This document shows, in pieces, positions 37,943-52,900 of a stretch of 64,000 nt of DNA. The stretch is from Gymnogyps californianus. Lineage: Eukaryota; Chordata; Aves; Accipitriformes; Cathartidae. Where the stretch lies: the NCBI RefSeq assembly GCF_018139145.2, contig NC_059471.1, forward strand, positions 214,167,494 through 214,231,493, in the 5' to 3' direction. The notes under the pieces were generated by a model. That model worked only from the letters and a program-made list of their open reading frames with translations, had not been told where the DNA came from and searched no databases. Position 1 is the stretch's first letter. Each line of letters begins with the position of its first letter. The position numbers and the translations under genes are program-made.

Positions 37943-40900
37943 GTAAGTCTGCCCCGGTAGTGGCTGGGCCTGTGGCGGGGGAGCGCGGCGGGCCCCGGTC
38001 CCTCGGAGGGGGGCTGGCGATCCTCTATGAGGGGGCACGGGGGGCTCCGACCCCCTTGTAGGGAACCCCAGTCCCCTTGAGGGGAGGCGGTTCTCCTGGA
38101 GAAACAGAGGGGGGTTAGATTCCCTCGGTTGGGGTCCTCAGTCCCCTTGTGGGGGCTCTGATCTCCCTTGTAAGCGTCCCTAGTGCCATTGAGGGGGACA
38201 CGGGGGGGCTGCGATCGCCCTTGTCGGGATCTCTAATTGTCTTGTGGGGGCTGCGATTCCCTTAGGGAGTATGGGGCCTCATAACCTTCCTGTGGGTTCC
38301 CCAGTCCCCTTGCGGAATGGTACAGGACTGGCTCAGATTCGCCTTGTAAGTGTCCCCAGTCTCCTTGTGGGGGCTCTGATCCCATCTGTGGCGTGCAGTC
38401 CTTCTAGGGAGCATGCTGGCCTCACTTGTTGGGACCGCGGGGAGCCCTGACTCTCTTTAGGGGTGCATTGGAGAGGGCGCTTATTCTCTTTTGGGCGTCC
38501 CCAGTCCCTTTTGTATGGACCATGGTCCCCTTGGGGGTGGATTGGTGGGACCTGGAGGGTTCCCAGTTGCTGGGGGTGGGGTGATCCTATCGGGATCCCT
38601 AGTCTCCCATGGGAGAAGTCCTCATCCGCTTTGGAGAAAGTGTGTTGGCCCTGATGCATCTTTGGGGATGTTCAATCCCCTGCAGAATGACTGATCAACC
38701 CAGGGTGAGAGGGAGCACAGGGTGGCCCCAAACTTCCTGGGGGAGTGATTCCTTCATACACACCTTGAGAGGTCAATGGGGTTAAGAATTAGGTGACTCC
38801 CATCGGCCTTAGAGGGGAGTTGAGGGTAGCCGTGATTTCCCTTGGGGACAGGGTGGGTGCAGCGACATGCCCAAGGGGATGCACATCTGGAGCACTGTGA
38901 GGTCTCTTTTCATAGAATCACAGAATGGTTTGTGTTGGAAGGGACCTTTAAAGGTCATCTATTTCAACGCCCCTGCCATGAGCAGGGACATCTTCAACTA
39001 GATCAGGTTGCTCAGAGCCCCGTCCAACCTGACCTTGAATGTTTCCAGGGATGGGCCATCTACCACCTCTCTGGGCAACCTGTGCCAGTGTTTCACCACC
39101 CTCATTGTAAAAAATTTCTTCTTTATATCTAGTCTGAATCTACCCTCCTTTAGTTTAAAACCATTACCCCTTGGCCTATTGCTACAGGCCCTACTAGAAA
39201 GTCTGTCCCCATCGTTCTCATAGGCCCCCTTTAGGTACTGGAAGGCTGCTATAAGGTCTCCCCGGAGCCTTCTCTTCTCCAGGCTGAACAACCCCAACTC
39301 TCTCAGCCTGTCCTTATAGGAGAGGTGCTCCAGCCCTCTGATCATTTTTATGGCCCTCCTCTGGACCTGTTCCAAGAGGTCCATGTCTTTCTTGTGCTGG
39401 TGACTCCTTCCTTCTAATTCTGGCTCGGTTTCTTCCCTTCTTCTCCTGTTACGAAGAGATGCTTTTTCTCTGAAGCTTCTCCCTCTTCTTTTCACTTGTC
39501 TGTTCACTTGGACCCACATGCCTGTGGGATGTGAGTGTCCTCTTCTTCCTGATTTCCACCAGAGTTGTGCTCCAAAAGTACCTCCACTTGGGCTAACTGT
39601 GCTTTTAGTTTTCCGTTCTCCATGAGCAGCCTCTTTAATGTGCCTTAGAGAAGTGAAGCATGCTGTGAATGTTTAATTGTATTGTTCTTCAGCTGTTTCT
39701 GCCCCCTTCTCCCTTTCACCCAAGAAGCTCAAATCCTATTCTCTTCCCAGTGACTACAAGCAAAAAAACTTCACTGGTTTACAACCAGATCTTTTTGTAA
39801 GGGGGGAATGGGCTCCTATGGAATGAAATTTGCTGTAGATTTAATCATACTGTGATGAAAGAGCGTTATATTCGACAAAAAAAGGATGCGGTCAAATGTC
39901 CTATGTCTGGGTGCTTTTTGGGGAGCTCTGATGACTTCAACCCTGTGCCAAACTATCACAGTGCATAGCTTGAGTGGTCCCAGGACACCATCCCCTCCTT
40001 ACACATGTTTGGTGTCGATGTTGATCGGGTAGGGAGCCAGCAAATAGTTCCAGTGCTCTCGCACAAGTGCCTGGGTGGGTCCTGGGTGGACCTGGGTGGT
40101 GCCGTGTCTATCCCGTTCCACAGGGGACGAAGAGAACTGCTGGAATGGCCTGTCTCATAATCCCTTTCACAGTTTCTCTGGAGGCTCTCGGCCTTGGGAA
40201 GAATTTTTTTTCTGGCTTGCCCAGTCAAGAGGAACAACCACCCTGTGTAGGCCATGGCTGAGTTAAGGTGTTTTCTGTGAGGTCTCCAAGAAATTTCACT
40301 TATAAAACATTATTTTTAATACTCTTCAGCTGTGTGAGTGTTGCAAATTGAGACAAAGACAGACAAAGTATTTCTTTTTATTTTATAGAATGGCTTCAAA
40401 TGTCATTGCATGTCTGAGTCCCACCAGAGGCAATTGCTGCTGGCTTCTGAAAATCCTCAGCAATTCATGGATTACTTTTCTGAGTAAGTTTGCTGTACAT
40501 TCTTACCCAGATCTTCATTCCTGTATCAGATCTGCACAGCCGTACCTCTAAGGCCCAGTCATGTCCCATTGAAGACACTTTATTCTGATACATTTTAGTG
40601 CCAGCTCTGTTTTTAATGGCAATTTGAAAATTTAGGCAATGCCACTTTTGAACGTATGTAAGAGGTTTCAGGGAGGCGTGATGTTTCATCAAATTTGACA
40701 GTTCTATCCCGTGTCTGAGACCCGTTTTAAGTTGCTCTGTGTTACAAAGTACGTCACCCTTCTGCCCCAGCTAAATGAGTGCCACATACGCAGAGTTACA
40801 AAGAGCAAAAGAACCATTACAGAGAGATAACAAGTCGGGGGTGTGACTAACATCCCACAGTTTCCCCCAGTCCTTTGTCCAGCTGACCTACACGACAGCT

Positions 40901-43900
40901 GGGTTGACTGGAGCTGTCTTCAGCCCAAGTCTGAAGCGAGGCTTTATACTCAAGCCCTTGAATTAGCAGTGAGATGAGTGATCAATCTACCCCATCTACC
41001 ACTGCTGCCCTTTGTCCTGCCCTGTGTTTTGTGTCAGTCAACCTGGGAAGATACCTGGTAATGAAATACCAGCAATTAGCGGGAAGTGTTTAGATTTCAT
41101 TCTTTCCGTTTTATCCCTTTGAAAGGGTATTATCCTTTTGAAGATTTAACTTGTGTGTGCATGTACCATATTGTGTTTCTTTGTGCATGCATACTGCATT
41201 TAATGCTTCTTTACTGAAAAAGGGAGATGAGTGTCTGAATTTCGTCACGCTCGGTTCAAAAGAATACTCATGTTTATACTGCAGATATTTAATTGTTAAT
41301 GACAATAGAAAATTACTTTGTGATTGTTAAAGTTTTACTAAAATACTTCTTTTTATCCCTTAAGAGAATTCCGAAACGATTTCCTAGAACTGCTCAGGAG
41401 GCGATTTGGTAAATATTTTACTGTTTGTTTGCTTGTTTGTTTGTTTTTAATGTCTTTTATTAGTTCAGCGCAAGAAGTTTTGGTTGCTTTCTCCTAGGTC
41501 CCATACTTATATTTAGTAATAATAATAATTCTGTATTTCAGGAACAAAGAGAGTCCACAATAATATTGTGTACAATGAATATATCAGTCATCGAGAACAC
41601 ATCCACATGAATGCCACACAGTGGGAGACACTGACTGATTTTACTAAATGGCTGGGGAGAGAAGGTAAATGTAGTGGCTCAGGGTTGGGAAGTTTTAAAA
41701 TCATTGGGCAATTGCATTGCTGATAAGTGATCAGTAAACATTTATGTTAGTTCTCCCGTTTCCTTTTTCTTTCTTCCCCTCCCCTCCTATATATATATTA
41801 ACGGATATCCAAACATATTTCTGTGCTAACCATTAGGAATTTTCTTATGAAAAATGTCAGAAGTCTGGGATAAATGCATCAGTCATGAACCTTTCCTTGT
41901 TTCATCTGTTGGTGTATATTTACTGGAGGTTTTGCTAAATTCTAAATCCACTTCCAACAGTAACCACTTAAAAATTAAAAACTATGATAGAACATTTCTT
42001 ATGACTACAGAATCCTTCCATATTTAAGGTGACAAGAAGCGAGCAGTCGTTTTCCTTCCCGGCCTAGTGAAAGGGTTAAAGCTTGAGATCTGCAGTTCTG
42101 TGTTCAGTGGGAGGAAGAGAGATTAAATGGCACTGTGGTATGACAGAAAGTTTACTTTGGCTCCGATTGCCTGTGTCCTACAGGATGCGTTCATGAGTCA
42201 TATAGTGTTTGAAAAATCACTCTAGCGAGAGTTAGTAACAATAGCCTAGCATAGTAATGTTTCCTTTAGTGTGATGCTATTAGTGTGTATTGTTTATATA
42301 TGTTAGATTTGTGTTTTCTTCCTTGTTAAAACAGTGGGAAGGAAATATTTTCTTCAATAAGGAAAGTATTGTAAAACACTCCGTCCACTTTATTATGTAC
42401 TCTGGCCTATTTCCAAATAGAACCAGCTAGCTGAAGGGCAGAAACAGATACCAAAGATAATTCAAAGTCAATTTTACCAGGCCAGTAAGGGGTACATTGT
42501 CTCTGGTAAAGTATCTGTATTGTTATAGTGAACACGGACTGTGGAAATGATCTTGATATTTTCTTTGTCCCTTGCTTGCTTTTGTGAGTATTAATCTTAC
42601 TTTATCTTGCATTGACTTTTTAGGTCTTTGCAAGGTCGATGAGACTCCGAAAGGCTGGTATATTCAATATATTGATAGGGACCCAGAGACTATTCGCAGG
42701 CAGCAAGAACAAGAGAGGAAGAAGAAACAGGACCTTGATGATGAAGAAAAAACTGCTAAATTCATTGAACAACAAGTTAGAAGAGGTTTGGAGGGGAAGG
42801 AACTGGTGAGGAAAATTGCACTGTATGTCAACTTTCAGCTCAAAACTCCTCTTGGTTAAGTTAATGGTGAAGTTGATGCTGCTGGGATCCTTGCACTGGT
42901 ATTTCCTTTGTAGTCAGTTAGAAGATGATGAGTAAGCTTCATGCTTCAGGTTACAAGCTCATCGCCAGTTCAGACTCGGGAACAGTGGGCATATTTGGCT
43001 GCATTGCTGTTCTTTTCTAAGCCACAAGGAATAGTCTTCTCCCACATACTTCTGACAGCAGCCTTGACTAACTTGTTTCTGTTGAAATTGCAACTTGTTA
43101 CATTTCCTTGACTAACCAACTTGCTGGTGGTTTTTACAGCTGATGAACGTCAAGGTTCTCTATGGAATCACAGTTTCAAAAAAAAAAAAAATAAAAGAAA
43201 GCAGAGATTTCAGCTCCTTTTAGATTTCATGTGATTTTGAAATCTGCTGGAATTGTGTCCTGTGGCCCTAGTGTCTGATCCTGGCCATTTCAGACTTTGA
43301 TTTAGAACGTCTTCTTCCACACTTGAATCACCACATCAGTTCACTTATGTTCTGAATTTTCTGCTACACGATTATCTTAGATTATAACCTGCTCTGGAGG
43401 AAAACTTGGAGTTAGTTTGTACCTGGCTTGCTTTAGTACTAAAGGAGTAATAATTACTGCTCTTCAAGTGATTAGTGATTTAAAAATCACTCTTCAGTTT
43501 AGGAAGGGAGAGTAAACAATACAGTAACCAGCACGACGTGTCTTCATTTATGGTATTTCACAACTTTTAGGGCTGCAAGTAACAAGTACCATGTACAGTG
43601 GGGAGGCTGAGATAAATAACCAGGGAGGGGCTGACGTAGTCAAATCCGCATGGTGAAAAGTTTTATTGTGATAGTGCTGGTGTGGTGTTTGGGATCTGCA
43701 TTTGGCATCAGTCCATGACTTCCATACACGTTGTTGCCTGGGATTGGAACCTCCCATTTGATCCTGGGTATTGATAGGTACATTTAAATGCTGTTGTAAA
43801 CAATTATCTTTTTCTTAATTTAAAACTAATTGAAATTTAAATGGTCTGAGCCTTTGGTGCTAAAAATTTGGAAAGATTCCAGAATTTCCTTCTTTGAGTT

Positions 43901-46900
43901 ATCAGTCTGTCCAGAAACCAGTCTAATCGTGCTGGTTCAAATAGAGAAAACTGCTACAGTAAGGCCACTTTTCTTTCATGCTGGAATCAGGCAAGTTTAG
44001 ACAGCATCTCTGTAGAGAGCGTTAATTAGAGAATTTTGCACAGGAGCCTGTAATGAGATAATGTTTTCAATTTATAATCTTCTTACGAATCAAGCCAGGT
44101 TGAATATTACAGTTACTTGTAATAATCTCGCAGTAGTCTGTAAAACTGAGCTAATTAATGATCACCAAAAAATGATGTCTTGGCTCAGTTTTCTTTTTGA
44201 CTCTTGAAATGTGTTCTGTGTTCTTTTGGCAGGAAAAGCCAGTCTATACTGAACTGAACAGAGAAAATGAAGAAGAAAAAGGTAACCAGATTTTGATATA
44301 TGTAGTTTTCTAGAACCTACTGAGGCTGATTTTGTGATTAAAATGAGATGAGTGCTGAGGCCTGCTCGGTGCTTCATAAAGTGCTTTGAGATCAGTTATA
44401 AAGAGCAATGGAATATGGAAATACAGAATATTCTTTCTTGAAATGTTTAAAGTATTTTAAAAGCTGAACAAAAACATAGATTAGTAAATATTTTCAAATC
44501 CATGATCTTTTCCATTTGCAGATTTTTAAAATTGTAACATCCTTCAATGCGGTTATATTTAAAGATAGAAATAGAGTAATGTCTTTTTATTTTTTAGTTG
44601 CATTTAATTTAAACAAAGGAGCAAGTACTTCAATAGCAGCATCTTCTAAACCAAGGTGAGAAAAGAATTTAAGGGCAACCCTTACTGTTGCAAAGCACTT
44701 ATATGACAATGATATTTGTATGGGCAGGAAGATGTATCTTGTCCTGAAATATTTGGAGTCTAATATCTCATCCTGTCATGTTATTCAGGAGGGGATACTC
44801 GGTGACTTCGTGATTCCTTTTGTATTTAAAATGGATGAATGGTTATATCTTAAATGTGTGCTGTGGGGCCTTCTTGAATTCACCGTGGTTCATGGCAGAT
44901 GCCCATAAAGTAATAGGCAGTTATAGGTTCCTCTAAGAAGATACTGTTATATCAAAGGGTGGATAAGGGATCCAGTCAAAGCTTTTGAAGTGAATGCCAT
45001 CTAGTCCCAGCTGCCTTCTATGAATGGGTATTCGTGACTTGTTAATTTTGGTTCCTAAAAGGTTTGATTGCCTTGTCTAATTGGAGGTAATACTTTCTCT
45101 GATCATCATTTAAGAAGCTGAATCTACCTGATGTAAATCTTTCTAAAGCTCATGGATTTAATTGTCATCATATAACCATGAGCAACGCAGGACAAAAGGG
45201 ATCAATAATGCAAACAATACTGACTTAGAGCAGTCTGTGAAACTGTTTGATGAGCAGTACATCTTTTCATGTGAGCCAATATCGTAGTTAAATATATTGC
45301 AGGTAAAACAAAAGCTTTCCTCTCATCACAAGCTGAGCTCTTAGACAAGGTAACTGATGGGAGATACGCCAGGCAGAAAATGAGACAATAAAGTAGTTCT
45401 TTGCAATAATAGATACAGATTTCAGGCTTTGAGGAAAACTTGTAAATTATCCCTAAGCATTGAGTTGTGCTTAAGATGAGTCTGAAACTTAATTCAGACA
45501 CTCACTTGAATAGTTTCAGTGAATACTTAAGGTGCTCGCTAAAATTTGCTGAATGTGAAGTCATATATCAAGTAGTCTAATTTTTTGATAGCATAGGAGA
45601 GATACTTGTCTGTGAACTTTGTAATGGTAGTGTAGAAGCAAAATTAGGATACCCACTTCATGGTAAAGTGACCGGTCGGTGGGTTATATGTCACTGGCGA
45701 TACAGGACTCACTTCAGAGTCGTATATGGAAACTGCTTCCCTGTGTCAGCGTGACGGTGTGTTCTGCGGCTGTTGGCTGTTACTGAGGATCAGTTGAGTT
45801 CAACCTGACGTCCACTACCCCAGCACGGCGTGCAGTAGGGCTTCCTGGCTTCCCACCTTCTATGCTCACAGCACGAGCTACAGAAACCTGGCACTTGTAT
45901 TTCCGGAGCGGGGTGCAGAAGTAGGACCAGGAGATCGTAGGTAGTGGGTGGTAGAGTTTTGAGGGCATGGGGATACTGATAGTTGGGTACAGAGATGGAG
46001 TCGGAGCCTTGCTGAGAAGGGGAGTGAGAGGAGAGGTGTGCTTTCTATTGAACGTCCGTGTGGCTGACGTGAAGCTAGGAGTCACCGCTGCCACTGCAGG
46101 CACGGCTTCTGGTGCTGACTGCCCTTGAGCAAACTGGGAGCCCTGGGCTTACTTTTTTCCCTCAAGAACTTACATCCTCAAATCCCTGCTTAACTTACTC
46201 AGTGGACAAGTAAGATTAGAATTAAGGAATGAGCAGAAGCTGCTATCAAGGTCACTGACTCCTGTCTACAGTACTGCAAGTACACCAGTCTACAGTCCTG
46301 TCCGCACACTGATCAACCTCCTCTGTACACAGTTAGGGTCTCCCCAGTCCTATAACCCCAAGGGAAGATCCTTCAAAACCTGTTTGCTCTGATGGTTAGG
46401 ACCTTGTCTGTGATTTCCCAGGCAAATGTAGGCATGGCCAGTTTATACCAGTTGCTCTCATGTTGGTAGGGGCGTTTAACATAAATAGTTCTTTTTCTCC
46501 CTGGTGTTTGCTTTCTCATGTATTTGTAGAGAACAGTTTTAGCCTCTCAGCCTTCACTGTGCTGTACAAGCAGGCCTGCACGGTGCTGGCCTCATCTCCC
46601 CATTGCCCTGATCCGCTGAATATCCCTTCCTTCTCCTTGTTCCAGTTTCAGCTAATCTTGAACAGGGGAGCTGATCGAATTTGTGCATGCTGCAAATGAA
46701 ACCTCACCGTGGCTTATAAAAGGCACTAATGCTTGTCTGTCTTGATGCTTCCTAGGATTGCATTAGACTCTTTCATGACTGGTCCACACTGGTAGCTGTC
46801 ATCTGTGATTATAGCCAGACCCCTTTCTGCTTTTGTTGTTCTTAAACAGCTCCCAGTAGATAGAAGGTAATCAGAGTAAACTTTTCCGAAGTATGTGAGC

Positions 46901-49900
46901 TTGCATAATGTGCTGTTGAATTTTGTGTTTTTTAAAACATGGTTTTCAAGATAAACCAGTCCCTTCTGGTGTCCAGTTCTTTCTTGTGTCCTCCAAATTG
47001 ATGCCACACCTGAACAGTGTTGGTGGTCTCTCACGCTTGTCCCAGGGTCCTTAATGATATGTTAAATAAGATTTGTTTTAGTATTGACACCCAGGAATCC
47101 CTTAGTAACCTCACAGCTAGATATGTTTTCCTTCTTAAATACAGGCACTGCAGTTGTTATGTTTTAATTGTATGTTACCCTTTATGAGATGTTATTTTAA
47201 GTACTTGCTATTTGGTTTGTGATTTAATGTGCTATTTCTTCTAGAACTCTGCTATGGAGATTATCCAGACTTCCTCTGAAATACAATTTTTCTCTCAATT
47301 TTGCTTTTACTGCGATTTCTGTATCTGCATTCCCATTATGTATCTTCCCTTTGCTAGTATATCCAACATCCTCACCACAGGCAGAACATGTGATTTGTTG
47401 TAAGGCCATATTAATATTACCTTACTGTCCACCTCACAGCAGCCTTCTTCATCTTTCTGGATGAGAGAACACCTAAATTTTCTTACTGCATTCAAATGTC
47501 TTTTATAAAAATGGCTTAACTCAAGCTGCCTTTAGGCAGTTTTCGCTTTACCTAGATGTTCCCTGATCCCTGAGATGTAACTTTTTGTGCTGATTGCTCT
47601 TTTCTTTCATAACTCATAGGCTGTTTGCCTATTTTGAATAGGATTGTGAAGATGGTGTTTATTTGCTGGGTGTGGAGCCCTTTTCTACAGATTCCCATGT
47701 GTTTTCTCCCGTTGCTGGATAGGTTAAGTATCTCTGTCTGGAAGGAATTCTAGACGTCTACCATGTTTGAGAGCCACTCTGTCCAGGTGGCTTCTCTAAA
47801 GCCACAAGTTTGTCCTTTTGAATTTGAAAACCTTATTTGCAGACCTGCTTTTGTCTTCTCCATTGAACTCAAGTCCCCGATCAACTCTTTGCTTTTGCTC
47901 TGGTGAGCTGATCGTTAGGTTGTTTTCATTCTGCTGGACTGCTAGCAGCAAACGTCAGTGGACATGGAGTTTACACCTCAAGGAGATCAGTTCTAGCTGC
48001 TAAATGCAGTCCTAGAGAAGGAGGCATGCAGGGTCTGGAAGGTGACTTGTACAACTGAAATTAAATAGATCAGCAGGCCTTTTTGCACAACCGGTTCTTC
48101 AAATGCATCTTGGTAGAGGAAACAATGTAAGGTCTGCTGTGAAAACACCATCTTACTCTTCCAGCAGTGTCCTTGGACCGAATGCACTGAAGATGGTGGA
48201 AGGGGCAGTTAAAAGAAAAGAATCAGCTCATAGCTCTGGTCAGTCCAAAGAGAAAAAGAAGAAATCTGCACTGGATGAGATTATGGAGGTAATAATCATG
48301 CAGGATCTGTGTCTTTGTAACCCCATGCCTATGGCAATGTCCACTTTACCAGGGCGTCCCTTTGAAGTGACCTCAGACCTTCAGTTCATGTGGAATTCAG
48401 ACTTTCATATCTTATCAGGCAAAATTATTTCACTTCCCCATTAAAACTGGTTTCTGCTGCTCATCTGTGCCTATTCCCCAGACGACTGAGATGCTGGAAG
48501 TAAAGGAATACGGATTTTGGAAGAGAAGAAAATCTCTAGAAGCACTCGACAAAAACCAAATATAAATCTCCATCATTTTATCATGGATTCCTGGATCTTA
48601 TCAGATTGATTTTTATGCAGCAAGCACACACTGACTTACCCTTATTTAGGGTTTTGGGTTTTTTTTATTCCCCACTTGATGTGGGCCTGGAGAATTGGTT
48701 CAGCTTTTCAAAGGCATGGGAAAGCTGCAGTGAAAGGAGGAAGTAAATGGTGATTATTTGTTGTTGTTCTGTAGCTTGAAGAGGAGAAGAAAAGAACATC
48801 TCGAAGAGACTACTGGTTGCAGCCTGTAAGTGTCTTAAAAATTATTATTATCGTACCAAATACAACCAATTCTGCATCTCTAAAGCCGCTATTGATTTGT
48901 GTAAAGATCCAAAAGCAGATTCCAAACTAAATTCACTCTTATTTTCCAAGCTGCCAAATGTGAAATATTACAGTATCTGGGAGGAATTACTCTTCTGGTT
49001 GAGCATGATCTGCAGTCTGAAGCATCGTATGCCTGATCTGAGATGGGGTGGAATTCTCTAATTAGAGAGTTGGTACTGTGAGTCTCTACAGATCATGTTT
49101 AAATCATAATATTCCTTGCAGCCCTCTTCTTTCTACGTAGTAGTTGACTTGCACAGAGATGTAGAAGTCAACATCAGCCTTTGAGCTGAGAGACCTCCTC
49201 TCAGCTTCTACTTTTTGACTGGACTTCTAGATCAAGAAGTCCTGCCCTTGGCCATTGTGGGCTGTCACATTATATGCTGAATTCAAGTGTAACTGTATTT
49301 ATAAAGGAAAAAAAGCTCTTGAGAGATGCTACTTTGAGGCAATAATTTGAGGATAAAGACAAACTCCTGAAAGCCGAGTCTTTACTGTGGTTGCTTCCTG
49401 CGCTGTGCTGTACAGTCTGTGGTTGGAGTCAGAGCGACCTGAATGCGCAATTAGTTTAGAGTGTGTAGTTGTTTGTATATTTTGGCATTTTATTTTTTTT
49501 TTTTCTCCTTTCAAATCTTCCAGGAAATCATTGTAAAAATTGTGACAAAAAAGCTTGGAGAGAAGTATCACAAGAAGAAGGCGGTTGTTAAGGTAAAGTG
49601 TGCAAATGGAAGCATGTGGCATTGGTTAGGCTTTTCTGGTATCAGCTGAAATTTTGTTTCATTGTACGAGTTGTTCAGCCTGAAGTCAACACTGACAGGG
49701 GCTGAAATGTCACCTTAACTGTATTGGGACATCATCTGGGCAGGGGGTGACTCTCTGAATTGGTTTAATGTCATTTACTTAGTGATCCTTTCTTAAGCAC
49801 TGGTTTGTCCTGCATATTTTGTCCTTGTTAACACATCCATCTCGGAGAATAGTCACTTTGTCAATGTGATATGACCAAGAGCAGTGCAATTGCGTTTTAA

Positions 49901-52900
49901 TCTCAGCCTAGTCGGTTTTGCACTGATATTTAAGTGGCAGCTGCCTTTGAACAAGATCCCATTTGCGTACAAAATCTTGAGGCTGTAAGCCTTGCTGTGT
50001 TGTTTGGAAGTGCTTTCTTTTAGCCACTGCCAGTGAAATGGCGTTGTACTAGGTAGTCCAAGGCTCAACAGTCTCTGGCAAGAGTGCCAAAGACGACACC
50101 CAGGGGCGTTTTGAATGATCAACACAAGTGTGTGGAGCTCAAAATCACAGCTTTTTTTGGTAGACATCTGGGAGGGTTTATGAGTCCCAGCGGCTGTCTT
50201 CCATTGGGCTCTGAATATGAGAGGTTGAACATGGTTTATGGTAGGCGCAAAGATGATCAGTGACATTTCGCCTCACTGAGAGGTAGTATCCCGGTTGTCA
50301 CTGCGTGCCTTCCAGCCAGCTTAGCCTCCCGTGGGGAAAGAAGCCTTTCATTTTCTCTCCATCTTTGAGAGAAGAGCTAATATAGCTAACCCAAAGGTTG
50401 GCAAAACCTTCACACAAGGCCAACAAAATTAGTGGTCAATTAGACCAGTCATTGATGTTCAAGAGGAGCCCTTTTAATCTAGCCTTAACTTCAGAGTGGG
50501 GCCAGTCAGCAGTTTCTGAAAGCTGGATGCCTTTAGGACAGCTCAGAAGTCCTTGCTGCTTTTGAAAATGTCAAAGTGCAGACTCATGGTCCTGGGTTTG
50601 TTAATTTTGAAATGTAAATTTAGAGAAAATTTTTTTATTTTTCTGATTGACGTCTGCTTTTCACAACAGGAAGTGATTGACAAATATACAGCGGTTGTGA
50701 AGATGATTGATTCGGGAGACAAACTGAAGCTTGATCAGACACACCTGGAAACTGTAATACCCGCACCAGGTATAGCTGTTTTGTTCGTTTTTCAGCTTAG
50801 CTGTCACTGCACAACTTACGTTTTCAGTTCTTTTCATCTTTCAATTCATTCACTTGAAAGTACCATAAACAAGAGCATCTTGCTCTTGGGACAGCATTTC
50901 GTAAGCTACTCTGATCATTTACCAAATATCCTCTGGTTACTTTCTAGGGAATTATTACATTGCTTCTGCTTTGAGTCTTCACAGTCCCTTCTCGTTAGAA
51001 TTAGATTCTTTTCTGAGAAGACAGAAGTGCTTTAGGAATCAGTTCCTTTGACGAGATGAAAGCATCTCTCTTCAGCTGCCAGGAAGCATCTCTGGGAGCC
51101 CTACAGAGCCCTTGGTCATATTTATCCTGTATCTTCCCTCCAAAGTCATGCCTCGAATAGCTGTGGGTGCTTGGCAAAGCTTACCTCGTCTCCTGTTTGG
51201 TTCACTGGCATTTCTTTGGCTGGAACACACTTAACCGTCGTGTGTAGCAGCTGATCAGTATTTCAGGGAATGGTCAGGGTAGCAGTAAGCAGAGCAACGT
51301 TGGCGTAGGGGGAAACAGGACGTAGGATTTTGGGATTCACAGATTCTTCAGCAGACCTGCCGTATTCTGCATTTCTGCAGCTGGTGAAGAGCTGGTTGAT
51401 GGTGTCCGTGGGTGCTCTTTAGCATAATGGTACTCGTAGGTGAGCTCTGCCCACCCTTGCACTAGGATTGATGTCCCGAGGGAACTGCCTGTGTGGGATG
51501 GAAGGCAAAAAAGAGGGGCACTGAGCCGTTAGCACAGGGAACGGGATGTGGGAGAAACAGCTTTGGCTTCTTTCCCGGATGTAGTTTCAGCGGCTTCTGC
51601 CCGTAGTATCAGTGTAGCCTGGAACAGTGAACTGAGGCGCGCTTTGGAAATGGGTGGGCTGTTAGGCAAAGCTGGGTGCTGCTTGCTGGAGCTGCTGGGA
51701 GAAACCTTCTCTCCCTCAGCTGTCGGTGGAGTTGAACACAACTCCATCAAAAGAAGTTGGGAGCCCTGTTGTGTAACTGTTTTCCTATTTCTCATTTCAG
51801 GCAAGAAAGTGATGGTATTAAATGGTGGTTACAGGGGAAATGAAGGCATCTTGGAATCTATCAATGAAAAGAGGTTTTCAGCGACAATAATCATCGACTC
51901 CGTAAGTATCAAACACTTTGATCTCCTTTGCGTAGAGCGCTTTTCATCTGTACATTGGCGACCTTTCACAAAGAAAGACGGTGTCATTAATCCTGTCTTA
52001 CAGGTGGGATTTATGGTGTGCAAAATGCTGTGGTCACACCCCGCCTATTCCCAACCAGTAGGAGAACAGCCACATATTGCCCGTTGCAGACTGATGCTCT
52101 GCTCTTTGCCTTTAAAAAAATGTCAGGATGCTGAATTTAGCAAGTTTTGAACTTGAAAGAGACTTGCAAGATATTTTGTATGTTTATTTTGAACGTGGCT
52201 GTTGTTGTACTATTTTGTGGGGAGGTAAAAAATGTGAAATATGCAAGGAGGTGAATTTTCTCCTGCCTTTTCCAGACTGAACGTGGGGCTTTATGTGCTT
52301 ATTTCTTGTCTTGTTCACGGTTAACAATTACAGTTCTTTTTTTGTTGTTCTTATTTTGCTTTTTTACGTACCACCTTTCTCTGGGCTAAAATTAGGCCCT
52401 GTCGTCATGTCTGTCTGCGTGGCCGCTTCTTTGTCCTCCTCTGCAAAACCAATCTTTACACTCATTGATATGGCAGAGAGGATACTGGCTCAAAGTCAAA
52501 TTTCTTAAACACAGCTTGCAGGAGAGAGACCCTGTTAGGATCCCATTCACAGAAGGGCTGCAGAAATTCAGCCCGTATTGGATTCTGGAGAATTTACTTG
52601 AGAAGAGGCTGTACAGATGTCCTAACCACAGAAGGAACTTTGGCTATACAGAAAAGTAGTCGCTTTGCTTTTACTGGGTGCAGCACTGAGTAACAACGCT
52701 AATGCCTGTGATTTCCAGTGCTATTCACTTTGGTTGTGCTTCTTGAAAAATATCTAAATGTGGCGAGATTTCCTACAGTCCCTTTAGCTATCTTACTTTA
52801 AACTCCCTGTTGGGAATTTAACAAACAAACACGTTTATATTTGGATCTTACTTCTTACACTACGTTATTCTCCAGGGACCTTTAAAAGGACGGCGAGTTG

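Noticed and set aside
37244..38038. 264-codon minus-strand frame over the ATP5F1C/KIN promoter
   Set aside because: GC-island artefact. It overlaps KIN exon 1 antisense and ATP5F1C exon 1 in another frame.
45780..46103. 107-codon minus frame in KIN intron 7
   Set aside because: No recognisable domain, no splice context, antisense inside an intron.
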